NCBI GenBank assembly: GCA_030744755.1
Contig: JASLPY010000013.1
Coordinates: 1-64,000, forward strand
Origin: Kiritimatiellia bacterium
GTDB taxonomy: Bacteria; Verrucomicrobiota; Kiritimatiellia; UBA8416; JADHWI01
Length of the DNA: 64,000 bases
Direction of reading: 5' to 3'
Position 1 is the stretch's first letter, and each line of letters starts with the position of its first letter. The translations under genes and the position numbers were made by a program. The notes under the pieces were generated by a model. That model did no database searches. It had not been told where the DNA came from and saw only the letters and a list, made by a program, of their open reading frames with translations. Shown here in pieces: positions 24,901 to 33,486 of this stretch.

Positions 24901-24980
24901 GAGACCTGAGACCTGAAAGGGAGGGTCGCAGGCTCTGCGACCGCTAGTAATAAACGGACCGTCAGCGACGGTCCCTCCCG
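24901..24980. repeat. 80-bp double-hairpin direct repeat, copy 2
   Basis: It is almost identical to 22700-22779: hairpins GGTCGCAG/CTGCGACC at 24924-24942 and GGACCGTC/GACGGTCC at 24956-24974. It ends 13 bases before the PQQ-propeller start codon, so its second hairpin lies next to the ribosome-binding region. Confidence 0.9.
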
Positions 24981-24993
24981 AAGAGAAGAATAA

Positions 24994-27900
24994 ATGAATA
25001 ACTTAATCACAACATGTTTATCACTGCTCCTCCTCGCCCCCGCGCTCCTTCCTGCCGCGCAGGATTACAAGCAGGCGCTGGCCGAGGCAAAGAAGGCTTA
25101 TGACAGCGGCATTGAAAACGGGAACATGGCCGTCCACGAACTGATCGAGGGCGACCCCGGCAATATCGATCTCGCCATGGCAGGGTTGCGATTGATTCTA
25201 GAGAGATCTCGCAATAATGATGGATGGCGCTCCTACGCGAGCGAACGTCTCTTAGCCCTGCAGGAACTGGGCGTTGTTTCCTGGAATGAATCGATGGATT
25301 TAGATGTCAAATCCGCTCAGTTGGGGGCCGACCTGGGAACTGGCCGACGACTCTCCGCGGGAATCCTGCTTGAGGAGCTCAGCGAACGCTATCCATCAAC
25401 GCGCCAGGTGAATGCGGCGAGAGTTGAATTCCGCAGCGTCCACGGGGTGAAGCTGCCATCCTACCGGTTCGTACCGCCGCATACCGGCAGTCTGATGGAG
25501 CTGTTCGCGCTGACCAGGTTTGGTGAGGACCGCTGGGCCGAAATTCGCGGTGCCGATCCGGCAACTATCGCGGAGACCATCGACAAGAGAATAGAAAAGA
25601 CGAGTCCCAAGTTCGACAAGAAGACTGGCAAGGTTACAGTCACGCTCGGCAAAAGTTCCTGGGAAGAGAAAGCCGGCTATCTTGAAGACTGGACCGCTTT
25701 GGATATGCATCTGCGCAGCCAGCCCGCCGCCAGACTGGAAGCTTTGCGCGACTACCAGGAAAAGAAACTGCAGGAGGATCCTGATAACCTGACCGCCGAC
25801 GCGCTGAGCGTCTTCCGCCGGTTCCCATGGGCAGAGACCGCGCATCGTCGTCTTCTCGACTATGCCGATGTGGACCTCACCAGGGGGCGCCTGCAGGCTG
25901 CCTACCGTTCCTTTGACGATATTCGTATTCGCAGTGCCAATGAAGATCTGCGCAAACGTGCTGATGACGGGTGTAAGCTGGCGCTTTCCTGCATGGAAAA
26001 AGCTGAATCGCAGGCTCCCGATCTCGCGTCTCTGAAGATTCAGACTGTTGCTCCGCCACCGATCCTTCCGTGGAGGTTTGTCGATGATAGGCGCAGCCCC
26101 GAGTACCCCGAACTGCAGGTTGAAGATGATCACGTAATTCTGAGCGGGCGCCGCTACCTGGCAGCCTATGGCCGCAGCAAAACCGATCTGCCGAAATGGA
26201 TTCGGACCGCAGATGTCGACATTGGACCCAATAAGGACTGTGATTCCTACGGGACTGTAAATCTCCCGGGTAGTTACAGTCCCGCGCTGATCGACGGCAA
26301 GGTCTACGCCCGCAACCTCGACAGTGAAACCGCGGCTGTCATGAAAGTGATCGATCTCGCCGGCGGCACCGACCTGTGGACCATGGGACGCTACAAAGCA
26401 CAGGCGAAAGGAATCTCCACTGAGGCTGAACCGGCACTGGACGATTATCAACAGTTTCTGAGCAAGCCGGTACTGGTAGACGGGGTGCTGCTCTATCTTT
26501 CCTTCGAACTCGGCGCTCGTAATCGCATGATGTATCTTTCCGTGGTTGCAGTGGATGCCGAGACCCGGAATATCCTGTGGCGGTCGCCCATCGAAATTGA
26601 AAATGACGGAAAACCCAAGCCGAATCAATACGGCGTTCCGCCCATTGTTCATAAAGGATTTATTTATTCAGTCAACAGTCAGCTGAGCGTAAGCTGTCAT
26701 GACCTGCGCGACGGTCGGCTTGTGTGGGTGCATCGATACCACTCCAGGGGCATGAGCCCAGCACTCCCGCGCTATGTCGGTTCGCCGGTGATTATCGGCA
26801 AGCGACTCATCTGCTCGCCGGGGGATAGTCCAATCTACACTTTTGCATTGGACCTGGATACAGGACGGATGATTTGGGCCAACCCGGATATCTACGCCAT
26901 TGAGCAGATCGGACGCCACGGCAATACAGTGCTGGTCCGCGACGAGCTTACAGTGGCCGCGCTGTCAGCTGACGACGGCAAGATTTGCTGGTCCTACAGG
27001 TGCGGGAAACCCATTGTCGGCAAGGTCCAGCTCATGGGAGACCGTCTCTATGTCCCGACCGAACGCGAGATGATTGTGCTGTCCGCCGGTGAAGGCATGT
27101 ACCTCGGGAAACGGAAGTGGGAGTTGAAGGACGGCCCGCCGCAGGCTGCCCGGATCGATGGTGACCGTCTGTTTGTTGTTGTCAATAAACCGTACCTGGA
27201 CCCCGTAAAGAAAGTTTTCAACATGTCCGTGTCCAAGGCGCCTGAACTCAAGTTTCCTCTGTTTCCAAGGTGGTCTCTGCGTGGGGAGCATGGTAAGTCA
27301 GGGCATATAGTGCCGCCGATCGGCTCACCCCTGGCCGGAAAGATGTACCACCTGTACGCCGGGGTCCTCACCTGCGCGGAAGCGAACCCTCAAGGCGGAA
27401 TCGTATGGCAGCGGTTCGTTCGTCAGCGCGTCTCTAATTATACCTTCACCGGTGAAGAGACCGTACATCCTATGTTCTTCGGTGAAATGATCGTGCTTCG
27501 AAGCCGGTTGGCGAATGATCAAGCATTCATCGCTTATAACGGTCTGACCGGGGAAAGACTGTGGTCGCGCCACCTTCATGCTGGTTGGAGCATCCAATCC
27601 TCAGGCGATATCATCTTTTGCGCTAATAATGGCGGTTCGGTGCTCTGCCTGGATTCCAAAACCGGCAAGACACTCTGGCAGCAGAGTTTCAGCAAACCCG
27701 GACATAGAGTTGGGGTCACGGTATCTGTTCAAGGAAGCGTAATGCATGTCATGCAACAACGCGGACACAAAATCTGGCATTTTGTTGTGAATCCCCGCAC
27801 CGGTCAGCGTCTTAATACCTATGAGGATATACGGCTGGGCGATGAAGGTAAATGGCGGCCCTGTCGTATCTTCATCGGCAGCCAGGGAGCCTTGCTTTCG

Positions 27901-28521
27901 TTTGACGGGAAACTTTTCTCATACAAGCTGGACGGAAAGCCCGTCAAGCATTTCAGGGATGCCAGTTTTGTAAGTGTTTTTGCCACCAGCGATAAATACA
28001 TCGTGGTCGAGGAGCATGGAAACAAGGTGGCCGTGTATAAGTTCGGGGATGCCGGCTATCATGAGGCTCCTTTGAGTGGTATCAGCTTCAGCAGGAACAA
28101 TTTCTATTTCGAGCTGGAAGGGGAACGTTTGATCTGCGTTAGCCGCGGAAGGCGTATTATTCTCTTTGACCTGCAGGCGAAGAAGATCATCCATGATTCT
28201 GATGTCAGGGAGACCGAGCGTCTGAAGAATGAGAAGGATGAGAAGAAGAAGCACAATGGTAAAGTAGTTTATCTCCTGCGCCATGGGGACCGATTGTTTG
28301 TTGAAATGTCGCCCCAACACTGGATAAAGGCACCGCCCCATTCCTATTTTCTCGACCTGCAGACCGGGAAGACCACGGACGCCACCGGAAGTGTCATCTT
28401 CGGCTCTGCTCCATCATGGCAGGCGGGCCTGCGCATCATGCGCTATTCCAACGGCCTCATCCAGCACCAGTCACAACCCCGTCGGCAGAGCGAAGTCCGA
28501 TTCTGGAGCCCGAAGGAGTGA
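24994..28521 (+). CDS. Large secreted PQQ-like beta-propeller protein
   Basis: A 1175-residue exported protein with signal peptide NNLITTCLSLLLLAPALLPA. Residues 25-350 are mainly helical, possibly TPR-like (ALAEAKKAYDSGIENG; RLLDYADVDLTRGRLQAAYR). From about 380 to the end it carries PQQ-enzyme/quinoprotein-type propeller repeats ending in G.-x-WxxP/S patterns, e.g. LVDGVLLYLSF, NILWRSPIEIE, DGRLVWVHRYHS, TGRMIWANPDI, DGKICWSYRCG, NGLTGERLWSRHLH and TGKTLWQQSFS. No methanol-dehydrogenase-type metal or PQQ-binding motif is evident, so it is likely a binding or scaffold protein. It follows the HEAT-repeat gene after the 80-bp repeat. Confidence 0.85.
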   Translation: MNNLITTCLSLLLLAPALLPAAQDYKQALAEAKKAYDSGIENGNMAVHELIEGDPGNIDLAMAGLRLILERSRNNDGWRSYASERLLALQELGVVSWNESMDLDVKSAQLGADLGTGRRLSAGILLEELSERYPSTRQVNAARVEFRSVHGVKLPSYRFVPPHTGSLMELFALTRFGEDRWAEIRGADPATIAETIDKRIEKTSPKFDKKTGKVTVTLGKSSWEEKAGYLEDWTALDMHLRSQPAARLEALRDYQEKKLQEDPDNLTADALSVFRRFPWAETAHRRLLDYADVDLTRGRLQAAYRSFDDIRIRSANEDLRKRADDGCKLALSCMEKAESQAPDLASLKIQTVAPPPILPWRFVDDRRSPEYPELQVEDDHVILSGRRYLAAYGRSKTDLPKWIRTADVDIGPNKDCDSYGTVNLPGSYSPALIDGKVYARNLDSETAAVMKVIDLAGGTDLWTMGRYKAQAKGISTEAEPALDDYQQFLSKPVLVDGVLLYLSFELGARNRMMYLSVVAVDAETRNILWRSPIEIENDGKPKPNQYGVPPIVHKGFIYSVNSQLSVSCHDLRDGRLVWVHRYHSRGMSPALPRYVGSPVIIGKRLICSPGDSPIYTFALDLDTGRMIWANPDIYAIEQIGRHGNTVLVRDELTVAALSADDGKICWSYRCGKPIVGKVQLMGDRLYVPTEREMIVLSAGEGMYLGKRKWELKDGPPQAARIDGDRLFVVVNKPYLDPVKKVFNMSVSKAPELKFPLFPRWSLRGEHGKSGHIVPPIGSPLAGKMYHLYAGVLTCAEANPQGGIVWQRFVRQRVSNYTFTGEETVHPMFFGEMIVLRSRLANDQAFIAYNGLTGERLWSRHLHAGWSIQSSGDIIFCANNGGSVLCLDSKTGKTLWQQSFSKPGHRVGVTVSVQGSVMHVMQQRGHKIWHFVVNPRTGQRLNTYEDIRLGDEGKWRPCRIFIGSQGALLSFDGKLFSYKLDGKPVKHFRDASFVSVFATSDKYIVVEEHGNKVAVYKFGDAGYHEAPLSGISFSRNNFYFELEGERLICVSRGRRIILFDLQAKKIIHDSDVRETERLKNEKDEKKKHNGKVVYLLRHGDRLFVEMSPQHWIKAPPHSYFLDLQTGKTTDATGSVIFGSAPSWQAGLRIMRYSNGLIQHQSQPRRQSEVRFWSPKE

Positions 28522-28525
28522 ACCT

Positions 28526-28648
28526 ATGAGAAAGACAATTGCTGCGCTGTGTTGTATTGCAGCCTTAACTGCCCATGCCTGGGAGCTTGGTGAACCGGTC
28601 CCGGAGAAGACTGCGCCCATCAAGGCCCCCTTTGGAATTCAGCCATGA
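28526..28648 (+). CDS. Small secreted protein of 40 residues, perhaps a truncated gene
   Basis: This short frame starts four bases after the PQQ-propeller stop, with the site AAGGAG 11 bases upstream lying inside that gene's final codons. It has a convincing signal peptide (RKTIAALCCIAALTAHA) and then only about 22 residues (ELGEPVPEKTAPIKAPFGIQ). Its stop overlaps the next start (ATGA). It may be a genuine small exported protein, or the 5' remnant of a larger gene replaced downstream by 28645-29967. Confidence 0.5.
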   Translation: MRKTIAALCCIAALTAHAWELGEPVPEKTAPIKAPFGIQP

Positions 28649-29967
28649 AAAGAAGATACGTTAGCGATCGATCACGGTGGCTTTGCGCGACCGCGCTTGT
28701 GATGGCCCTGTCTGCCGGCACCGCTGGTGCCGAGATCATCTTCGATGACGATTTCGATGATACTGCCAGTGCGAACCAGGCTGACCTGGTCGCTGCGGTG
28801 AATGCCGGAAGCTGGGTCGAGGTCGCGTTTGATAACTCGAGCATGGAAACTGACGCGACTAAGTATCTGAACCTGGAGCGGGGCGGCTATGACTACATTG
28901 CTGTCTTTTCGAAGTACGGATCGGCATCGGATGGAGGGACGATTAGCATGGATCTCTCGTTTGGGGACTCGGTTCACGACTACAATACGATCTCCATTCT
29001 CGAAGGCACAGGGGAGCTGTTTCGGATCGAGGTGCAGACCGACGACGGAGGCGTGGGTGGCACCGACGCACAGATCAATCTGGTCGGCGCGACGACAGAG
29101 AACATCGTCAGCGGCATCAGAGAATCGACATCTCCGAACCGCACGTTCGAGTTCACGCTGGACGCCACCGGGGTCGATCTTTCGATCACCGGGGACGGAC
29201 TCGGAGCGGCGTTGACTGCTTCAGTGGACTATTCCGGCTCGCCAGTGATCGGTCCGGATCGGATTCGCTTCTACAAGAACCATGCCCCCACAGATGATCC
29301 CAACAGTCCACCACACAGGCACGAGCGCGGCAAGCTTCGGGTCGACAACGTTCAGGCGGATTTCGAAGCGACAGTTGCCCGCTATGTCCTGATTGATTTC
29401 AACGACGGGAATACCAGTAACGGAATTCATGACGTGGCCGTGAATGATGGTGACTTCTCAGGCCAGGTTACCGGCAACAGCATCAACCTACCCTGGCAGT
29501 CTCTGGCGGGCGGAGCAGAGTTTCAGTCCAGTCTTCCTGCAGGCATTGGAAGCGACACAAACGGGGTCATGGCTTTTGAGCGGGTCTACGCCGTGAACAC
29601 AGGCCACACACTTGCTTCGGGCGATGTCTTCAACCTGCAGTACTTTTGGCGGGATGCTTATGGATGGGATGGCGCTCCCGACAACATTGAGATGGTGTTG
29701 TATTACACGGAGTCCAACGCAATTGATGGAAACGCAACGGACATCTTCACACTCAATTCCGGCGGTCGCAGCAAAGATGATCTGTGGGAAGTTGAGTCCG
29801 CAACACTTGCCTTCGCGGATGAATCTGGAATCGGCAAGAAGCTCTTTGTCAGACTGCAGGGGACTAATGAGGAAGAGGAGTTCGCCCGCATAGACAATAT
29901 CTTTCTTGAAGTTGTTGGTCATGCCGGCGGCAATCAACCCGTTGGCACTTCGCTGATGGTGCGCTGA
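28645..29967 (+). CDS. Secreted beta-rich protein of unknown function
   Basis: A 440-residue exported protein with a Sec signal ending near AGA-EII (CATALVMALSAGTAGAE). The mature part is acidic and beta-rich, with two jelly-roll-like halves: residues about 25-240 (FDDDFDDTASANQADL ... KLRVDNVQADFE) and about 245-435 (YVLIDFNDGNTSNGIHDVAV ... EFARIDNIFLEVVG). Both halves end in R(V/I)DN, as lectin-like or PEP-CTERM-type secreted proteins often do. The C-terminus stops abruptly at GTSLMVR, with no PEP-CTERM sorting helix. The ATG overlaps the small ORF before it. Carbohydrate or surface binding is a guess. Confidence 0.7.
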   Translation: MKRRYVSDRSRWLCATALVMALSAGTAGAEIIFDDDFDDTASANQADLVAAVNAGSWVEVAFDNSSMETDATKYLNLERGGYDYIAVFSKYGSASDGGTISMDLSFGDSVHDYNTISILEGTGELFRIEVQTDDGGVGGTDAQINLVGATTENIVSGIRESTSPNRTFEFTLDATGVDLSITGDGLGAALTASVDYSGSPVIGPDRIRFYKNHAPTDDPNSPPHRHERGKLRVDNVQADFEATVARYVLIDFNDGNTSNGIHDVAVNDGDFSGQVTGNSINLPWQSLAGGAEFQSSLPAGIGSDTNGVMAFERVYAVNTGHTLASGDVFNLQYFWRDAYGWDGAPDNIEMVLYYTESNAIDGNATDIFTLNSGGRSKDDLWEVESATLAFADESGIGKKLFVRLQGTNEEEEFARIDNIFLEVVGHAGGNQPVGTSLMVR

Positions 29968-30143
29968 TGGCGCGGAATCATGCCCTCTACCGGCACAACG
30001 CCTTCGGCGGGGATGGACAAGTGAATAAAACGACATGGACGGTTGCGCTGATGGCCGAGTTACCGGAACTGAACGGTTTCAATTCAATCCGTGGGTTGTG
30101 CATGATGCTTGCCCTCGGGCTGGTGTTGAAGTCCAAAGTCTAG
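29967..30143 (+). pseudogene. Decayed leader fragment related to the 31412 protein
   Basis: A 58-codon frame begins at an ATG overlapping the preceding stop (TGATG). Its residues 41-58 read NGFNSIRGLCMMLALGLV, matching FGFNSVRGMCMILVLGLV in the leader of the secreted protein at 31412; the DNA agrees base for base over most of this stretch. A preceding TVALMAE also resembles the SVAVAG part. A stop follows at 30141. I read it as the degenerate 5' end of a duplicated secreted-protein gene; a real short peptide is less likely. Confidence 0.6.
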
Positions 30144-30255
30144 CCCGCATATTTCACACTCTTTCGTCGCGAAACGCAGGAGAGTGCGGCCAGGTGGGCT
30201 AGGACCGTCCCTGATGCCAAGCTGGCTCCAGGATAACAAGAAATCGGGAGAAAAG

Positions 30256-31365
30256 ATGAAGAGAATGAGATGGTTGACAGTAGCGTTCATGATGTGGGCT
30301 TCGGTTGTAATGGCCGGATTCTTTCCCGCGGATGACGAAAACCTCCAGTACACGGGAAGAATAGACTTTTCTGACAAGAAAGCACCTGTACTTAGCTGGC
30401 CCGGAACCTTGATAAAGACAAAGTTCGCCGGGACGTCGCTAAAAGTAAAAATGAAAGGTGATGGAGCCAAAGATAAGAAAGGCAAGCCTATCGGGCCAAT
30501 GTACAATGTCTTTATCGACGGCGATCTCAAGAACGCTCACGTATTCGGTGTTGAGCAGGAAGGCGAGCATCTCTATACAGTCGCGGAAGGTCTTGAAGAT
30601 AAGACACATGATGTGCTGATTACCAAGCGCGGCGGGGGTAAGACCCCCTTTCTTGGACTGGAACTTGATGATGGTGCCAAGCTGCAAGATCCCGGCAAGA
30701 GACCGAAGATCAAGATGGAAGTCTTTGGTGATTCAATCAGCGTTGGGCTCGGTTCTGATCGCAAGCGCGGCGGTGAGCACAGCAGGGAAGCGACCGACAA
30801 CTTCCAGGCTTACGGAGCGATTGTTGCACGCAATATAGGCGCTGAATATCACTGTACAGCCAAGAGCGGTATAGGTCTCATCAAGAGCTGGTGGCCGACC
30901 ATCATGCCGCAGTACTATGACCGGCTTTGCTCGTCATCACTTGAGGGATCAGGCGAAGCATGGAATTTCAGCAAATGGACAGCGGACCTGGTGATTATCA
31001 ATATCTTCCAGAACGATAGCTGGACCAGGAAAGGAACCACGAAGGAAGAAGGCGTGTCGGCCTATGTTGATTTCGTAAAGAAGATCCGCGGGCATTATCC
31101 GGAGTCCAGGATCGTCTGCGTACTTGGTTCAATGGATGCGAGTAAGGGTAAATGGGCCGGGTTTGTGAAGAATGCCGTCCAGCAGCTTAACGACAGCGGC
31201 GACAAGAAAGTATACTCGTATATCTTCAAGGTACAAACAGGCTATACTCACCCGAATTCGAAGGTCCACGCGAAGATGGCCCAGGAACTGACCCAGTTCC
31301 TCACAACACTCGACATGGACATCACATTGACGACCCCGAATTCCAACTCTTTATTACGGAAGTAG
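30256..31365 (+). CDS. Secreted SGNH/GDSL esterase, CE2-like
   Basis: A 369-residue exported esterase. The signal peptide is RWLTVAFMMWASVVMAG. Residues 30-145 form a jelly-roll domain (YTGRIDFSDKKAPVLSWPGT) like the N-terminal domain of family CE2 carbohydrate esterases. The catalytic SGNH domain starts at MEVFGDSISVG, with nucleophile S160. An Asn-containing block (IINIFQNDSW) and the C-terminal HPNSKVHAKMAQEL, with the likely catalytic His, complete it. CE2 enzymes remove acetyl groups from xylan or other glycans. The ATG at 30256 has the site GGGAGA. The end is NSLLRK, resembling the short hydrophobic-basic ends of its neighbours. Confidence 0.82.
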   Translation: MKRMRWLTVAFMMWASVVMAGFFPADDENLQYTGRIDFSDKKAPVLSWPGTLIKTKFAGTSLKVKMKGDGAKDKKGKPIGPMYNVFIDGDLKNAHVFGVEQEGEHLYTVAEGLEDKTHDVLITKRGGGKTPFLGLELDDGAKLQDPGKRPKIKMEVFGDSISVGLGSDRKRGGEHSREATDNFQAYGAIVARNIGAEYHCTAKSGIGLIKSWWPTIMPQYYDRLCSSSLEGSGEAWNFSKWTADLVIINIFQNDSWTRKGTTKEEGVSAYVDFVKKIRGHYPESRIVCVLGSMDASKGKWAGFVKNAVQQLNDSGDKKVYSYIFKVQTGYTHPNSKVHAKMAQELTQFLTTLDMDITLTTPNSNSLLRK

Positions 31366-31411
31366 GAGCGAAATAGCCTTCCACGCTTGAAAAAGAAGGA
31401 GAGCGACTGAA

Positions 31412-33427
31412 ATGAAGAGAATGAAGTCGTTGACCGCAGCGTTTAACCTGTGGACTTCGGTCGCAGTGGCTGGGGTCATTTCCTCCTTCGGTTTCAATTC
31501 GGTCCGTGGTATGTGCATGATCCTTGTCCTTGGGCTGGTCACTTTCTACGCTGACAAAGCAATGGCGCAGGCGACATCGATTCCCGTCGGCAATTTCTCG
31601 TTTGAAACCGAAGGCGGGGACCCGGGTCACGCGGACTGGCGTATGCTTCCCGGCACATCCTGGGTGGACGGGAACGCCACCAACGCCTATGAGATCCTGG
31701 AACTGGATGTAGAGGGCACCCATTTCAAGAACTTCATTGGGCCGGACTGGGACAACAGGCCGGGGCCTGGCGGCGTGAACGTGCTCAACCTGGCGGCAGC
31801 AGCTACCGCAGCCACGGCAATGACCCAGGACCTGGGCTACGCAATCGGTTCTGGCGACCTGGTTTCAGTGAGCTGCGTTCTGGGTGACAGTGGAATTCAG
31901 ACCCCCGGCGATGTCGAGGTGAGCATCCTGGTGGATGGGAGCCCGGATGCGTCGGTGACCGTGACCAATAATGCTGACGATGGAGATTTCAAGGCTTTCA
32001 AATCCGTGCTGACCGCAACCGGCAGCGGCAATCTTTCCATTGGGTTCAAGAACAAGACCAACAACAACTGGCTTGATCTGATCGATGTGGCCGTGGTGCC
32101 CGCAGCCGCCGCGGCGGCGGGACAAATCCCTGTCGGTAACTTCTCGTTTGAGACTGAAGGCACCGCATATCAAGATGGATGGTATCATCTTCCCGGTATC
32201 GGCAGCTGGGACAAAGCCGATAGCAGCGAATATCAGATCCTTGACCTGTCCCTGGAAACAACCAACTTCCCCGGATTGGATGTCGGCCCGGAGGGGGTGA
32301 ACGTACTCAATCTGGCAACGGCGGGTACAATATCGCAAGACGTTGGATATGACGTTTTGTCGGGTGACGAAGTGGTTCTGGATTTCAGCCTGGGTGACAG
32401 TGCAAAAGCAGGACAGAACCCGGGCAATGTGAGCGTGTCGATTCTGATTGACGGGATCGTCAGGGCACGAAAGAGCATCGCCAACACGGCTGCAGATGGC
32501 GCTTTTACCAATATTCAATCGTCATTCACAGCAACCGCTGACGGCAGTCTTTCCATCCGCTTCCAGAACAGCGGCGGCAATAACTGGCTCGACAACGTCA
32601 ACGTGAAGATAACATCCCCGGCAAGCGCCGCTCCGGCTGTGCAGGGTGCTGTCGACGTCACAGGTTGGAGTAGTGGATTTCACCACGGTGAAGGGTGGAC
32701 TGAGGCAAATGCATGGGGTAGCGGAGGTGTGAACAACAGCCTGGGAGAGACTGACAGCAACAGTTACGGCCCTCCCCCATACCTTCCAGGTTTCATTTCC
32801 AGCAACCAGAACTACACCGTGACCTGGGCTGATGGGGAGGCAGTCAGCGACCGAGGCACGTATTTCGGCGCTTGGAACCAGTACAGGGACGGAAAGGCCA
32901 GCGCGGACTTGTATCTCGACCTGACCGGGGCGGCAGAAGATAGCAGCGCCGAGGGACTTACGTCTGCCGGATTCGGCGGCGTTACATATGACGGCTCTGA
33001 CGGCTCCGAAGACTTACAGATCAATTTCACCGTGAACTTCACCATTAATGCCAGCGCAGCGGATTCGAATGTAGATGGATTGTTCGGTATTCACGTGGAC
33101 GCACGCAGATACGGCGCTGGCGACCTGGTCACTAACTTCACGCCCCATGTCATCGGCAGCAGCTTGGGAGATCCGGGAGCAGAATTGCCGATGGTCTTTG
33201 CAGAGAAAACGCCAGGCGGCGGCGACTACGCATGGTTTTTCACCTGTTCTGCTGCTGACATCGCCGCTCAGGGCGGATCGATCAGCGATACCCTGACCGC
33301 ACACTTTTCTTTCCAGGCAACGTCGGTTGCACCCTTGTACGATGGCGTTGATATCGTTGATATCACGGCCTTTGCCACGGCGAAGGCTGAGGTCCTGCCG
33401 CCTGCCACAGTTTTGATAGTCAGATAA
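31412..33427 (+). CDS. Secreted protein with tandem 160-residue duplicated domain
   Basis: A 671-residue exported protein. The leader is unusually long: a first hydrophobic stretch (LTAAFNLWTSVAVAGVI) and a second (GMCMILVLGLVTFYADKAMA) before mature ATSIPVG. Residues about 52-225 and 228-405 are two copies of one beta-sandwich domain: both open with IPVGNFSFETEG, and both contain GVNVLNLA, VSVSCVLGDS or VVLDFSLGDS, and SGNLSIGFKNK or DGSLSIRFQNS, ending NNWLD. A third part (410-660) is unlike them. The C-terminus is PATVLIVR. These may be glycan-binding domains. It ends at a convergent hairpin shared with the lyase gene. Confidence 0.75.
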   Translation: MKRMKSLTAAFNLWTSVAVAGVISSFGFNSVRGMCMILVLGLVTFYADKAMAQATSIPVGNFSFETEGGDPGHADWRMLPGTSWVDGNATNAYEILELDVEGTHFKNFIGPDWDNRPGPGGVNVLNLAAAATAATAMTQDLGYAIGSGDLVSVSCVLGDSGIQTPGDVEVSILVDGSPDASVTVTNNADDGDFKAFKSVLTATGSGNLSIGFKNKTNNNWLDLIDVAVVPAAAAAAGQIPVGNFSFETEGTAYQDGWYHLPGIGSWDKADSSEYQILDLSLETTNFPGLDVGPEGVNVLNLATAGTISQDVGYDVLSGDEVVLDFSLGDSAKAGQNPGNVSVSILIDGIVRARKSIANTAADGAFTNIQSSFTATADGSLSIRFQNSGGNNWLDNVNVKITSPASAAPAVQGAVDVTGWSSGFHHGEGWTEANAWGSGGVNNSLGETDSNSYGPPPYLPGFISSNQNYTVTWADGEAVSDRGTYFGAWNQYRDGKASADLYLDLTGAAEDSSAEGLTSAGFGGVTYDGSDGSEDLQINFTVNFTINASAADSNVDGLFGIHVDARRYGAGDLVTNFTPHVIGSSLGDPGAELPMVFAEKTPGGGDYAWFFTCSAADIAAQGGSISDTLTAHFSFQATSVAPLYDGVDIVDITAFATAKAEVLPPATVLIVR

Positions 33428-33459
33428 AGAAGGTGGCGAGCCGTCTTCGCGCTTGGCTT

Positions 33460-33482
33460 CCATCGTGACGAGGCCACGATGG
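33460..33482. terminator. Bidirectional hairpin between convergent genes
   Basis: CCATCGTG (33460-33467) pairs perfectly with CACGATGG (33475-33482) across a 7-base loop, between the end of the plus-strand gene (33427) and the end of the minus-strand lyase gene (33487). Position and symmetry suggest a terminator serving both directions, although neither side has a strong U-run. Confidence 0.6.
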
Positions 33483-33486
33483 TCAT

